Origin: Cyanobacterium sp. HL-69
Lineage (GTDB): Bacteria; Cyanobacteriota; Cyanobacteriia; Cyanobacteriales; Cyanobacteriaceae
Direction: 5' to 3'
Assembly (NCBI GenBank): GCA_002813895.1
Contig: CP024912.1
Location: 1,984,001 to 2,048,000 of the forward strand
Length of the DNA: 64,000 nucleotides
Each line of letters begins with the position of its first letter. Position 1 is the stretch's first letter. The position numbers and the translations under genes are program-made. The notes under the pieces are model-generated. The model was not told the DNA's origin. It saw only the letters and a list, made by a program, of their open reading frames with translations, and searched no databases. Below, in pieces: positions 7,266-17,254 of the stretch.

Positions 7266-9887
7266 ATGAAAATCCTCAAAACACAAACCTTAAGGGGTCC
7301 AAATTATTGGAGCATTCGCAGACAAAAGCTCATCCAGATGCGTCTCGACTTAGAAAACATAGCCGAAAAACCATCCAATGAAATCCCCGGCTTTTATGAA
7401 GGATTAGTGGAAACCCTCCCTAGTTTGATCGAACACTTTTGTTCCCGAGATCATCGTGGAGGCTTCCTCGAACGAGTTAAAGAAGGTACCTATATGGGGC
7501 ATATTATCGAACACATTGCCCTCGAATTACAAGAATTAGCAGGGATGCCTGTCGGTTTTGGACGCACCAGAGAAACCAGCACCCCCAGAGTTTATAACGT
7601 AGTCTTTGAATATGTCTATGAAGAAGCTGGTCGTTATGCAGGTAGAGCCGCCGTCCGACTTTGTAACGCCATCATCGAAAATGGCAGTTATCCCCCCCAA
7701 GAGTTAGCTCAAGATGTAGCCGATTTAAACGATCTAAGGGCAACCTCAGCCCTGGGTCCTTCCACTGAAACCATTATCAAAGAAGCCGAAACCCGTTCTA
7801 TTCCTTGGATGATGTTGAGCGCCCGTTCCATGGTACAACTAGGATATGGAGTTAATCAAAGACGCATTCAAGCCACCCTCACCGAAAATTCTAACATTTT
7901 AGGGGTAGAACTTGCCTGTGATAAAGAAGGCACAAAAACCATCCTCCGAGATGCAGGAATACCCGTGCCTAGGGGTACAGTAATTTACTATTTAGACGAA
8001 CTCGCTGATGCCGTCCAAGATGTAGGCGGTTATCCCATCGTTATCAAACCCCTTGATGGCAACCATGGCAGGGGAATCACCATTGATATTAACACCCGTG
8101 AAGATGCTGAAGATGCCTATGATTTAGCAGCGGCAGCCTCCAAAACCCGCTCGGTGATCGTCGAAAAATACTACCAAGGTAACGATCACCGTGTTCTGGT
8201 TATCAATGGCAAATTAATTGCTGTGTCCGAAAGGGTACCAGCCCATGTCATGGGGGATGGACAGTCCACCATTGAAGAGTTGATTGAACGAACAAACCTA
8301 GATCCTAATCGAGGAGATGGTCACGACAATATCCTAACCCGTATTAGTGTCGATCGCACCTCCCTTGGTGTTCTCAAAAGACAGGGTTTTGAAATGGATA
8401 CGGTTCTAAAACAAGGGGAAAGAGCCTACCTTAGAGCCACTGCCAACCTCAGTACAGGGGGCATAGCTATCGATCGCACCGATGACATTCACCCCAAAAA
8501 TGTTTGGATAGCTGAACGTGCAGCCAAAATTATCGGCTTGGACATTGCGGGTATAGACATAGTTACCCCCGACATTACCAAACCCCTTGATGAAGTAGAT
8601 GGGGTAATTGTCGAAATTAATGCAGCTCCTGGATTTAGAATGCACGTAGCCCCCTCCCAAGGCTTACCTCGCAACGTGGCTGGCCCAGTTTTAGAAATGC
8701 TCTATCCCAATAATCACTCCAGCAGAATACCCATTCTGGCGGTCACAGGGACCAATGGTAAAACCACCACCACCCGACTACTGGCTCATCTTTATCGACA
8801 AACAGGAAAAGTTGTGGGCTACACCAGCACCGATGGTATTTACTTAGGGGATTATATGGTGGAAAGAGGTGACAATACCGGTCCCTTGAGTGCGGGAGTA
8901 ATTTTGAAAGATCCCACCGTGGAAGTAGCCGTTTTAGAATGCGCTAGGGGGGGCATGATCCGCTCTGGTTTAGCTTTTGATAGCTGTGATGTGGGAGTAG
9001 TATTGAATGTGGCAGCAGATCACCTCGGCTTGGGGGATATTGACACCATCGAGCAGATGGCGAAAGTAAAAGGAATCATTGCTGAAACCGTTAACCCCGA
9101 TGGTTATGCGGTATTGAATGCTGATGATCCTCTTGTGGCAGAAATGGCAAAAAATGTTAAGGGTAAAGTAGCCTATTTTTCCATGGATCAACATAACCCC
9201 ATCATTGTCGATCATCTCCGTCGGGACGGCATTGCCGCTATCTATGAAAACGGTTATCTATCTATTTTTGAAGGGGAATGGACTCTGCGCATTGAGAAGG
9301 CAGAAAATATCCCTGTTACCATGAAGGGCATGGCACCGTTTATGATTGCCAATGCTTTGGCGGCTAGTTTGGCAGCCTTTGTCAATGGGGTGGATATTGA
9401 GTTGATTCGCCAAGGGGTACGTACTTTCAACCCGGGGGCGGCTCAAACCCCCGGCAGGATGAATTTATTTGAATTAAAAGATCATTCTGTGTTGGTGGAC
9501 TATGCCCATAATCCCGCTGGTTATGAGGCTGTAGGGGCTTTTGTTAAAAATTGGCAGGGCGATCGCCTCGGGGTCATTGGTGGTCCTGGAGATAGACGAG
9601 ATGAGGATTTGATGTTACTAGGAAAAATAGCCGCCCAAACCTTTGACCATATCATTGTCAAGGAAGATAATGACAAACGGGGTCGGGAAAATGGAGAAGT
9701 TGCCGATTTAATAGTTAAAGGTATCCTCAGCGAAAATCCCGAGGCTAGTTATAACGTCATCCTTAACGAAATGGAAGCTCTCGAAACAGGTTTGGATAAA
9801 GTAAAAGCCGATGGTTTGGTGGTCATTTTCCCTGAAAGTGTTCCCCGTGCGATCGAATTTATCGAGAAACTGAAAGAGGAAAGTTAA
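7266..9887 (+). CDS. cphA: Cyanophycin synthetase (CphA)
   Basis: Builds cyanophycin by alternately adding Asp to the backbone and Arg to its side chains, using ATP. The 873-aa length is normal for CphA1. Domains in order: an N-terminal domain about 1-160; an ATP-grasp domain about 220-470 with IVIKPLDGNHGRGITI; and a Mur-ligase-like domain from about 490 with P-loop VTGTNGKTTTTRL and later VLVDYAHNPAGYEAV. The ATG at 7266 starts MKILKTQTLRGPNYWS, the conserved N terminus. It converges with putA, whose product handles proline derived from cyanophycin arginine. Several HIP1-like sites occur within it. Confidence 0.98.
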   Translation: MKILKTQTLRGPNYWSIRRQKLIQMRLDLENIAEKPSNEIPGFYEGLVETLPSLIEHFCSRDHRGGFLERVKEGTYMGHIIEHIALELQELAGMPVGFGRTRETSTPRVYNVVFEYVYEEAGRYAGRAAVRLCNAIIENGSYPPQELAQDVADLNDLRATSALGPSTETIIKEAETRSIPWMMLSARSMVQLGYGVNQRRIQATLTENSNILGVELACDKEGTKTILRDAGIPVPRGTVIYYLDELADAVQDVGGYPIVIKPLDGNHGRGITIDINTREDAEDAYDLAAAASKTRSVIVEKYYQGNDHRVLVINGKLIAVSERVPAHVMGDGQSTIEELIERTNLDPNRGDGHDNILTRISVDRTSLGVLKRQGFEMDTVLKQGERAYLRATANLSTGGIAIDRTDDIHPKNVWIAERAAKIIGLDIAGIDIVTPDITKPLDEVDGVIVEINAAPGFRMHVAPSQGLPRNVAGPVLEMLYPNNHSSRIPILAVTGTNGKTTTTRLLAHLYRQTGKVVGYTSTDGIYLGDYMVERGDNTGPLSAGVILKDPTVEVAVLECARGGMIRSGLAFDSCDVGVVLNVAADHLGLGDIDTIEQMAKVKGIIAETVNPDGYAVLNADDPLVAEMAKNVKGKVAYFSMDQHNPIIVDHLRRDGIAAIYENGYLSIFEGEWTLRIEKAENIPVTMKGMAPFMIANALAASLAAFVNGVDIELIRQGVRTFNPGAAQTPGRMNLFELKDHSVLVDYAHNPAGYEAVGAFVKNWQGDRLGVIGGPGDRRDEDLMLLGKIAAQTFDHIIVKEDNDKRGRENGEVADLIVKGILSENPEASYNVILNEMEALETGLDKVKADGLVVIFPESVPRAIEFIEKLKEES

Positions 9888-9894
9888 GGTAATA

Positions 9895-9940
9895 AATAAT
9901 GGACAATTAACCTTCGTTTGAGAGGTAATTGTTCATTATT
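9895..9940. terminator. Inverted repeat between convergent cphA and putA (candidate terminator)
   Basis: AATAATGGACAATTAACC and GGTAATTGTTCATTATT form a long, slightly imperfect stem with an 11-nt loop, just after the cphA stop. A clean T-tract is lacking (AATCCTTTTA follows), so termination is plausible but not certain. The 136-bp gap separates two convergent genes. Confidence 0.5.
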
Positions 9941-10023
9941 AATCCTTTTATCCAAACAAAAATTGGTAGGGTGATAGATACACACCCCACCATTAATATT
10001 TACCCTGCTAGGAATTTTATTAC

Positions 10024-13000
10024 TTAATTATCAGCGCCCTCGATAGGTGCAAAACCTTGTCTCTGGATATTTTCAGTAACTACCCGAGGTTCTAAAAATT
10101 GCAGTAAATAATCTGGGCCTCCAGCCTTTGAACCTACCCCCGAAAGTTTAAAACCGCCAAAGGGTTGACGGGCAACGATCGCCCCTGTGATGCCTCTGTT
10201 AATATAAACATTACCCACCTCAAACTCCTTATAAGCCCTGTCAATATGGGCTGGAGTACGGGAATATAAACCCCCCGTAAGGGCGTAATCAGTGCCATTG
10301 GCAATATTGAGAGCATGGTCAAAATTATCAGCCTTTATCACCGCCAACACAGGCCCAAAAATTTCCTCCTGAGCAATTACCGCATCCTGTGTAATATCAG
10401 TGAAAACAGTGGGAGGGACAAAATAACCATGGTCAGGGGCTTCTACCTGTATCGCCAAAGTGCCTTGCTCTTTTCCTTTCTCGATATATTCCAAAATACG
10501 AGCTTGGGCAGAAGCATCAACCACAGGCCCTATCTTCGTACTAGGGTTTTTCGCATCCCCCACATTAAGGGATTTTACCGCCTCTACCAAACGCTCCACA
10601 AAGGCATCATAAACAGTATTTAACACAATCACCCGACTACAAGCCGAGCATTTTTGCCCACTAAAACCAAAAGCCGACTGGACGACTCCTGCCACCCCTT
10701 GATCTAAATCAGCGCTTTCATCGATGATAATGGCATTTTTGCCCCCCATCTCAGCGATAACTTTTTTGAGGTGTTTTTGCTTCGGTTGCAATATGGCTGC
10801 ATCGGCATAAATCTTACAACCCACTTCCCTTGAACCAGTAAAGGCGATTAAATGTATATCAGGATGTTTTACCAAATAATCTCCTACCACCGAACCTTTA
10901 CCAGGTATATATTGAAATACTCCCTTGGGAATTCCTGCTTCTATCAAAATTTCGGCAATTTTTGCCCCAATTACCGTACTGGTAGCCGCAGGTTTGAGTA
11001 AGGCACAGTTACCAGCTGCCAAGGCCGCCACCGTCATGCCCGTGGCAATGGCAAAGGGAAAATTCCAAGGAGAGATAATCAGGGCGATGCCTTTGGGTTG
11101 ATAAAAATAACGGTCATTTTCCCCTGCCACGTCATAGTTATAACCCTGCTCTAATCGTTCCATTTCCGAGGCATAGTAGCGACAAAAATCGATCGCCTCT
11201 GACACTTCAGGATCACCTTCTTTAACGATTTTACCCACCTCAAAACACATCCAAGCGGTTAATTCATGGCGTTTTTGCTCCATAATATCCGCCGCTTTGC
11301 GTAGAATCTCCGCTCTTTCCGTGGCGCTAGTTTTGCTCCAAGTTTTAAAGGCTTCCTTGGCACTCTTCATGGCTTCATCGGCTTGGGAAACGGACATTAG
11401 GCCAATTTTACCGACAATTTGGGAGGGATTGCAGGGGTTAACGGAATCTATATATTCCTCGGTTTGCGCATATTTCCCGTCGATAAGGGGCAGGTAGGTT
11501 TTACCCAATTGATTGTTAACCACGGTGAGGGCTTGTCTGGCTTTTACGAGGTTGCTTTCTCTACCGTAGTCGGTGTCTGGGGCAGGGTTAAAGCCGCTCT
11601 TATTAAGGGGGGTTGGGGGGATCTCTTTTTCCCCTTCTATAGGGGAAACTTCCTCTTTTGGTTCAAGATGATGGACAGGGGGAGCGATTAATTCATCGAT
11701 GGGTTTTTCCTCTGAATTTTGCCGTAAAAAGGAGCTATTGGCAGTATTTTCGAGCAAACGGCGGATAAGGTAAGCCATACCAGGTAATAGTTTTCCATAG
11801 GGGGCATATACCCTCACTCGATAACCTTTTTTTACAATAGCTTTGGCGAGATTTTCTCCCATGCCGTAGAGTATCTGGCATTCAAATCTGCGCTTGGGAA
11901 TTTTTAGAGTTTCGGCAATGGCGATCGCATTTGCTTGGGTTCTAACATTGTGAGAGGCGATCGCACTATACAAATATTGATGATTTTCGAGGAGAAGACG
12001 AATAAGATTTTCGTAATTAATATCCGTTTCCGGTTTTTGGTTAAATACGGGCTGTTGCCAGTGATTTTGCTGAGATTTAATAGTTTCTTGATCCCAATAT
12101 GCCCCTTTCACTAATCTAACAGTAATAGGATTTCCCCGTTTTTTTGCCCACTCAATCCAGCTTAATAAATCCTTTTCTGAATCCCGTAAATAACCTTGAA
12201 TTGTCACCCCAATATCTGTGCGGGAGCGAAATTCTTCCTCCATCAATAATTCTTGTAAGATAGATATGGTAACGTCCTTATAGGCATATTGTTCCATATC
12301 AAAGTGTACCGCTGCACGTTTTTCCTTGGCGTGTCTGAGAAGGGTACGAATGCGATCGCACACCTTAACTTTACTACCTTCTGGGTCAATAGGATCAAAC
12401 TGCGAGTAAAAAGCCGTCAACTTAACGGATACCTGCACCTTCGCCAAATCTTCTCCATCCGCAGTATCAATTTCAGGAATAGTTGACCATTTTTGAGCCT
12501 GATTACTTAATTGAGTAATTAACTCAAGGTAACTTTGTAGATAAGACTCCGCCTCTGTTTCCGTGATTACCGCTTCCCCTAACAAATCGATGGTAAAGCC
12601 CATTTTTTCCTTACGCATCTTTTCTACCGCCCGAATTACCTCCTTGATGGTTTCCCCCGAAATATACTTATAAGCAAGGGTTTCCACCGCTTTAGTAATG
12701 GTTGCCGAGGCAATTTGGGCAGGAGGTGAATTAGGATCACTAAAATTAAGAATGCCCTTAAGAGCATCAGGTAATTCTACCTCTTCCGTGGTTAAATACT
12801 GTTGAAAATGTCGAGCAACTTCTGGCTTACTCTGTAATGCAGGTAACGCATCAATGAAGCGGAATAATTGAACTCTTAAACCGGGGTTACTCATAGTCCA
12901 CCCCATCAATTTATCGTCAAATTGTACCTGCTCTTTTAACTTACTAAAGATGTTTCCTTTTTGTCTCGTGGCTTGGATCAAATCCCTTGCAATGTTTTGT

Positions 13001-13044
13001 GTCGTTTCTTCGTAAGATGAGATCTGACTGTTTATAGCTACCAT
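10024..13044 (-). CDS. putA: Bifunctional proline dehydrogenase / P5C dehydrogenase (PutA type)
   Basis: Oxidises proline to glutamate in two steps: an FAD-linked proline dehydrogenase barrel (about residues 60-430) and an NAD-linked aldehyde dehydrogenase (about 500-1000). In the first half RLVKGAYWDQE and YRVRVYAPYG are PRODH signatures. In the second half AFTGSREVG, EMGGKNAII and SGQKCSACSRV carry the cofactor loop, catalytic Glu and catalytic Cys. At 1006 aa it lacks the N-terminal DNA-binding ribbon-helix-helix of the long enterobacterial PutA, so it should not act as a repressor. The linker at about 470-490 contains a peptide (IPPTPLNKSG) encoded by a dispersed DNA repeat. Facing cphA, it fits arginine/proline remobilisation. 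Confidence 0.95.
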   Translation of the reverse strand: MVAINSQISSYEETTQNIARDLIQATRQKGNIFSKLKEQVQFDDKLMGWTMSNPGLRVQLFRFIDALPALQSKPEVARHFQQYLTTEEVELPDALKGILNFSDPNSPPAQIASATITKAVETLAYKYISGETIKEVIRAVEKMRKEKMGFTIDLLGEAVITETEAESYLQSYLELITQLSNQAQKWSTIPEIDTADGEDLAKVQVSVKLTAFYSQFDPIDPEGSKVKVCDRIRTLLRHAKEKRAAVHFDMEQYAYKDVTISILQELLMEEEFRSRTDIGVTIQGYLRDSEKDLLSWIEWAKKRGNPITVRLVKGAYWDQETIKSQQNHWQQPVFNQKPETDINYENLIRLLLENHQYLYSAIASHNVRTQANAIAIAETLKIPKRRFECQILYGMGENLAKAIVKKGYRVRVYAPYGKLLPGMAYLIRRLLENTANSSFLRQNSEEKPIDELIAPPVHHLEPKEEVSPIEGEKEIPPTPLNKSGFNPAPDTDYGRESNLVKARQALTVVNNQLGKTYLPLIDGKYAQTEEYIDSVNPCNPSQIVGKIGLMSVSQADEAMKSAKEAFKTWSKTSATERAEILRKAADIMEQKRHELTAWMCFEVGKIVKEGDPEVSEAIDFCRYYASEMERLEQGYNYDVAGENDRYFYQPKGIALIISPWNFPFAIATGMTVAALAAGNCALLKPAATSTVIGAKIAEILIEAGIPKGVFQYIPGKGSVVGDYLVKHPDIHLIAFTGSREVGCKIYADAAILQPKQKHLKKVIAEMGGKNAIIIDESADLDQGVAGVVQSAFGFSGQKCSACSRVIVLNTVYDAFVERLVEAVKSLNVGDAKNPSTKIGPVVDASAQARILEYIEKGKEQGTLAIQVEAPDHGYFVPPTVFTDITQDAVIAQEEIFGPVLAVIKADNFDHALNIANGTDYALTGGLYSRTPAHIDRAYKEFEVGNVYINRGITGAIVARQPFGGFKLSGVGSKAGGPDYLLQFLEPRVVTENIQRQGFAPIEGADN
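11599..11623. repeat. Dispersed G-rich repeat translated in frame inside putA
   Basis: The + strand reads CTTATTAAGGGGGGTTGGG and continues GGGATC, a motif common as an intergenic repeat in cyanobacterial genomes. Read on the minus strand it encodes IPPTPLNK in frame within the linker between the two PutA enzyme domains (about residues 474-482). A related fragment, CATTAAGGGGGGTC, lies in the intergenic region at 34718-34730. Confidence 0.7.
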
Positions 13045-13278
13045 AAAACTCCCCTAATAAATATAATAAAATAACTCTAATTTTTCTTGGCAACTTAAAG
13101 TTTGCTATGCTAATATCGCATAATAATATTTTGTTTCACATTATAATATTATCACTAAAATTATTAGATTGAGTATTTTGTTACCGTTTAATACAACCCT
13201 TTTTTCTAAATAATTAAGTATTTATCCTTACTAAGATAAAAAAAGGTTATTCGTATTAATAAAAATAAAAAATAAATT

Positions 13279-14550
13279 ATGAAAAAAAAGCAATTATTTA
13301 TTTACGTTTTATTAGGAATATTCGGAGTATCTATCGTTGCGATCGCCCTTTTAAACATAAAAGTTAACTATAAACAGGAAAAATATATTAATCAAGCGGA
13401 TACATTTTTCGATAATTTTAACGCGGAAACTTCTAACGATAACCATATAGTATTAGATTCCTATTTACAACAAATTGGACTAGGCAAAGTCAACAAAAGT
13501 GATAACAATGGAGAAAATAGTTCCTCCCCTGAAATGGAAGAAACTTTAGTATCATTAAACACTTTTTTTGAAAAACAAAGACAAATTAATAGTAATTATA
13601 TAGAACCAATTCCCGAAGATTTAAAATTTTTCTTAAAAGAAAAAGAACAAGAAATTATTGATCTACGGAACTATATTTTAAGTATAAAATCTCTTCATTG
13701 GGAATATAATCTTAATAATAATTTTAGAGATCCGTTAAGCTATGAAATTCCTTACTTTATTAATATAGTAGCAGCTCAAAAAATTTTAATGTTATATAGT
13801 TTGTCAGAGTATTTTCAAGGAAACAAAGAAGAAGTTAACAAAACATTAGAGGCTTCTTTTCAGTTAAACAAATTCATTCAATCTCAACCCTATTTAATAG
13901 CTCAACTAGTAGCTTTAATTAATACGCAAGACCAAATAAGATTGTTAAGACAAACATTACCATTAACTGTTTATTGGAGAGAAAACTTAAACAACTATTA
14001 TTATGATTATTCCCAGGGAATATTGAATGCACTTAAAATAGAAGCATATTTTATAGGTAGTCCTTTTATATTTTCTGAAAATTTGAGTAATAAACCCATT
14101 GCTAAATTCATTCAAAAACCCTATTTTCAATTTATGAGTCAAGATTTAGGTAATCGTCTGTTAAAAAGATTTTCTAATCTTGAAAACAAAAGTATTTGCC
14201 CGTTAGATATCGCTTCAGGAGAATCGCTTTCTGATAACATTCCATGGTGGAATTATTTAGGACAAATAGCAACACCTAACTTTGGGGAACAATGGTTAAG
14301 GGCAAATTTATTAATGTTAGATTGGGAGTTGACAAAAAATATATTAGAAGTAGAAGATATTCGACAAAAAGAAGGAAATTTTCCCAATAATTTAAACAGC
14401 TTAAATTCTACTGTGTGTGAGGGTAAAAATTGGGATTATAGACTTGCTAATAATCAAGCTTTTCTCAATTTTGAACAAAATTATCCAGAAGATAGTTTGA
14501 TACTTAATAGTAATACGGTTTTTTTACCTTTAAATTTTACCTTGAAGTAA
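13279..14550 (+). CDS. Unknown protein with N-terminal membrane anchor
   Basis: 423 aa, not recognised. The N terminus MKKKQLFIYVLLGIFG continues into a single hydrophobic helix (to about residue 26) after a run of lysines, so it is a signal anchor or uncleaved signal peptide with the rest outside the cytoplasm. The remainder is largely helical and rich in Asn, Leu and Glu. A C-terminal segment (EDIRQKEGNFPNNL, then NWDYRLANNQAFLNF) resembles the substrate-like or pilin-like C termini of other exported proteins, but this is only an impression. The gene is AT-rich and divergent from putA across 234 bp of AT-rich DNA. Confidence 0.7.
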   Translation: MKKKQLFIYVLLGIFGVSIVAIALLNIKVNYKQEKYINQADTFFDNFNAETSNDNHIVLDSYLQQIGLGKVNKSDNNGENSSSPEMEETLVSLNTFFEKQRQINSNYIEPIPEDLKFFLKEKEQEIIDLRNYILSIKSLHWEYNLNNNFRDPLSYEIPYFINIVAAQKILMLYSLSEYFQGNKEEVNKTLEASFQLNKFIQSQPYLIAQLVALINTQDQIRLLRQTLPLTVYWRENLNNYYYDYSQGILNALKIEAYFIGSPFIFSENLSNKPIAKFIQKPYFQFMSQDLGNRLLKRFSNLENKSICPLDIASGESLSDNIPWWNYLGQIATPNFGEQWLRANLLMLDWELTKNILEVEDIRQKEGNFPNNLNSLNSTVCEGKNWDYRLANNQAFLNFEQNYPEDSLILNSNTVFLPLNFTLK

Positions 14551-14645
14551 AAATTCATATGCCTTTATACTTGACTTGTATTAATTGATGGACAACGGGC
14601 AAAAGATCAGAAAGAATAAACAAGAACATATATACGAGTATAAAA

Positions 14646-15548
14646 ATGAAAATTGCGATCTTATCCCAAGATAGTAACCTTTATTCCACCAGAAGATTAA
14701 GGGAGGCAGCAGAAAAAAGAGGACATCAAGTTAGGGTGGTAAATTTCCTCCGTTGTTATATGAATATTACTTCTCATAACCCTTCCGTGGTTTATGGGGG
14801 GAAAACTTTGGAAAATTTTGATGCGATTATTCCTCGCATTGGGGCTTCTAAAACTTTTTATGGTTTGTCGGTAGTCAGACAGTTTGAAGTGATGGGGGTT
14901 TTTAGTGCTAATGAGTCTCAGGCAATTTCTCGCTCTAGGGATAAGTTGCGCTGTGTACAAATTTTGGCGAGGGAGGGTATTGGTTTACCTGTAACGGGGT
15001 TTGCCCATGATACGGAAGATATTGATGGATTAATTGAGACTGTGGGCGGTGCGCCATTGGTAATTAAGTTATTGGAAGGTACTCAGGGCATTGGAGTAGT
15101 TTTGGCGGAAACTAATCAGGCTGCAAAGTCGGTAATTCAAGCATTTCGAGGTTTGAACGCCAATATTTTGGTGCAGGAGTTTATCAAGGAAGCGAAAGGC
15201 GCTGATATTCGTTGCTTTGTGGTTGGTAATAAGGTGGTGGCAGCTATGAAAAGACAGGGGCCAGAGGGAGATTTCCGTTCAAATTTACATAGGGGGGGTA
15301 AGGCAGAAAAAATTAAGCTGACTCCTGAGGAAAGAAGCACGGCGATTCGCTCGGCAAAGGCTATGGGTTTAAGGGTTGCAGGGGTGGATTTGTTGCGCTC
15401 TAATCATGGTCCTGTGGTGATGGAGGTTAATTCTTCCCCTGGTTTGGAGGGCATTGAGAAGGCGACGGAGGTTGATGTGGCAGATAAAATTATTGATTTT
15501 ATTGAGAAAAATGTTGATATAAAAACGCGCGATCGCATTCAGGTGTAA
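14646..15548 (+). CDS. rimK: RimK-type ATP-grasp ligase
   Basis: 300-aa protein of the RimK group, which adds glutamate to the C terminus of ribosomal protein S6 (and can make poly-alpha-glutamate) in E. coli. The N terminus [20 protein letters not shown] is the RimK signature. The ATP-grasp domain covers about 95-290 with [48 protein letters not shown] and the metal-binding [16 protein letters not shown]. In cyanobacteria it is often near other genes and its substrate has rarely been tested, so the molecular target is inferred. The gene stands alone between an unknown gene and the alcohol dehydrogenase. A heptamer repeat follows its stop. Confidence 0.93.
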   Translation: MKIAILSQDSNLYSTRRLREAAEKRGHQVRVVNFLRCYMNITSHNPSVVYGGKTLENFDAIIPRIGASKTFYGLSVVRQFEVMGVFSANESQAISRSRDKLRCVQILAREGIGLPVTGFAHDTEDIDGLIETVGGAPLVIKLLEGTQGIGVVLAETNQAAKSVIQAFRGLNANILVQEFIKEAKGADIRCFVVGNKVVAAMKRQGPEGDFRSNLHRGGKAEKIKLTPEERSTAIRSAKAMGLRVAGVDLLRSNHGPVVMEVNSSPGLEGIEKATEVDVADKIIDFIEKNVDIKTRDRIQV

Positions 15549-15564
15549 ATTCTTTAAGGGAATA

Positions 15565-15585
15565 GGCAATGGGCAATGGGCAATA
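15565..15585. repeat. Short tandem heptamer repeat (GGCAATG)x3
   Basis: Three heptamers, GGCAATG GGCAATG GGCAATA, stand in tandem directly downstream of rimK. Heptameric short tandem repeats (STRRs) are a known intergenic feature of cyanobacteria. A looser version (GGGCAATAGGGAATAGGCAA) lies near 2458-2477. Confidence 0.65.
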
Positions 15586-15656
15586 GAGTATTATTATCAA
15601 CTATCAATTATCTCCTGTTATTCTATTATTTGTACCGTTGAACATATATCAATAAA

Positions 15657-16766
15657 ATGAAAGTAAAAGCTGCGATCGCCCTTAATGCCAAAGAACCGTT
15701 AGTTATTGACACCGTAGAGTTAGAAGGCCCCAAGGCGGGGGAAGTTTTGGTGGAAATCAAAGCCACAGGGGTATGCCATACTGATGCTTATACCCTCTCT
15801 GGCATGGATCCTGAAGGCTTATTCCCCACTATTCTCGGTCATGAGGGGGCGGGGGTTGTGGTAGAAGTGGGAGAGGGTGTCAAGAGCCTTAAACCGGGGG
15901 ATCACGTCATTCCTTTATATGTGCCTGAATGTCGACAATGTGATTACTGTCTCAGTTTCAAAACGAACCTCTGTCAAGCCATTCGCATCACCCAAGGGCA
16001 AGGTTTGATGCCTGACGGTACCAGCCGATTTTCCCTAAATGGCAAAAAGTTACACCACTATATGGGTACTTCTACTTTTGCAAATTACACCGTAGTACCT
16101 GAAATTTCCCTCGCCAAAATTCGCCCTGATGCTCCCTTCGAGAAAGTGTGTTATATCGGTTGTGGGGTGACTACGGGAGTGGGGGCGGTGATTAATACCG
16201 CTAAGGTTGAACCTGGCTCTAATGTTGTGGTATTTGGTTTGGGGGGTATTGGTTTAAACGTCATCCAAGCCTGTCGTATGGTGGGGGCTAATATGATTGT
16301 GGGAGTTGATATAAATCCCGATAAAAGGGCGATCGCCGAAAAATTTGGCATGACACACTTTGTTAACCCCAAAGAAGTAGAGGGGGATTTAGTACCCTAC
16401 CTCGTAGATTTAACCAAAGGAGGGGCGGACTATAGTTTTGAGTGCATTGGTAATACAAAAGTAATGCGTCAAGCTCTCGAATGTTGTCATAAAGGTTGGG
16501 GGGTATCTGTGGTGATAGGTGTAGCAGGGGCAGGGCAAGAAATCAGCACTCGCCCATTTCAACTGGTCACAGGGAGAGTGTGGAAAGGTTCGGCTTTTGG
16601 TGGTGCTAGAGGACGTACTGATGTACCCAAAATTGTTGATTGGTACATGGAAGGAAAAATTAACATCGATGATTTAATTACCCATGTGATGCCAGTGGAA
16701 GACATTAATAAAGCCTTTGATTTGATGCACCAAGGGGAATCTATCCGCAGTGTGGTTACTTTTTAG
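15657..16766 (+). CDS. frmA: S-(hydroxymethyl)glutathione dehydrogenase / class III alcohol dehydrogenase
   Basis: Zinc- and NAD-dependent enzyme that oxidises the glutathione adduct of formaldehyde; it can also act as S-nitrosoglutathione reductase. The 369-aa length is exact for class III. Catalytic-zinc residues appear in [13 protein letters not shown] (Cys-His near 37-39) and LGHEGAGVV. The structural zinc site [15 protein letters not shown] has four cysteines. The Rossmann motif is [11 protein letters not shown] and class III markers include [17 protein letters not shown]. It stands alone; no frmR or S-formylglutathione hydrolase lies nearby. A strong hairpin follows at 16778. Confidence 0.95.
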   Translation: MKVKAAIALNAKEPLVIDTVELEGPKAGEVLVEIKATGVCHTDAYTLSGMDPEGLFPTILGHEGAGVVVEVGEGVKSLKPGDHVIPLYVPECRQCDYCLSFKTNLCQAIRITQGQGLMPDGTSRFSLNGKKLHHYMGTSTFANYTVVPEISLAKIRPDAPFEKVCYIGCGVTTGVGAVINTAKVEPGSNVVVFGLGGIGLNVIQACRMVGANMIVGVDINPDKRAIAEKFGMTHFVNPKEVEGDLVPYLVDLTKGGADYSFECIGNTKVMRQALECCHKGWGVSVVIGVAGAGQEISTRPFQLVTGRVWKGSAFGGARGRTDVPKIVDWYMEGKINIDDLITHVMPVEDINKAFDLMHQGESIRSVVTF

Positions 16767-16777
16767 TTTTTATTGAA

Positions 16778-16800
16778 AGTGCAGGGGAAATCTCTGCACT
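16778..16800 (+). terminator. Hairpin after frmA (candidate terminator)
   Basis: AGTGCAG and CTGCACT form a perfect 7-bp stem, extendable to 10 bp with G-U pairs around an AAA loop, 11 bp after the frmA stop. The following CGAATTTATA is only weakly T-rich, so intrinsic termination is plausible rather than sure. Confidence 0.6.
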
Positions 16801-16909
16801 CGAATTTATAACGAAAGCATTACTCCATTGAGAAAATTACCCTGAAAACTAGATTAAAATGAGTATATCAAGCTAAATTTAGTCATCCTAATCATAACAA
16901 ATTTTCATC

Positions 16910-17251
16910 ATGGCAAAAATTACCCTAGAAGTTCCAGACGAACTATCAGAACAATTATTACGAATAGGAGATCGACTTCCTGACCTTTTAGCACTAAGTT
17001 TACAACAGCCATTGCTTCCGACTAAGATTTATCACGATATTCTCGATTTCCTGACAAGTAAACCGACACCAGAACAAATTATCGCTTTCCGTCCTACCGC
17101 ACAAATGCAGGAGCGTCTCAACACGCTATTGATAAAGAGTGAAACTGGTGAACTTACTGGCACAGAAAAACAAGAACTTGATGAATATGAACGCATTGAA
17201 CACTTAATTATTATGCTCAAAGCAGGAAGTCTTCCTTATTTAGAACGTTGA
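16910..17251 (+). CDS. Small acidic protein, possible antitoxin-like partner of the HNH gene
   Basis: 113 aa. It starts MAKITLEVPDELSEQLLRIG, a beta-strand/helix pattern seen in small antitoxin-like proteins, and ends with a charged helical region (TEKQELDEYERIEHLIIML). Proteins of this shape are frequent in cyanobacteria directly upstream of PIN or HNH genes. Its stop is 3 bp before the HNH start, so the two are cotranscribed. No experimentally known function comes to mind; the antitoxin reading is inference from size, charge and coupling. Confidence 0.7.
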   Translation: MAKITLEVPDELSEQLLRIGDRLPDLLALSLQQPLLPTKIYHDILDFLTSKPTPEQIIAFRPTAQMQERLNTLLIKSETGELTGTEKQELDEYERIEHLIIMLKAGSLPYLER

Positions 17252-17254
17252 TTT

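Noticed and set aside
8406-9446. Several minus-strand ORFs inside cphA
   Set aside because: They are in the antisense frames of a clearly conserved enzyme and have no family features.
10315-12486. Plus-strand ORFs inside putA
   Set aside because: Antisense shadows of the PutA frame; no ribosome-binding sites or recognisable domains.
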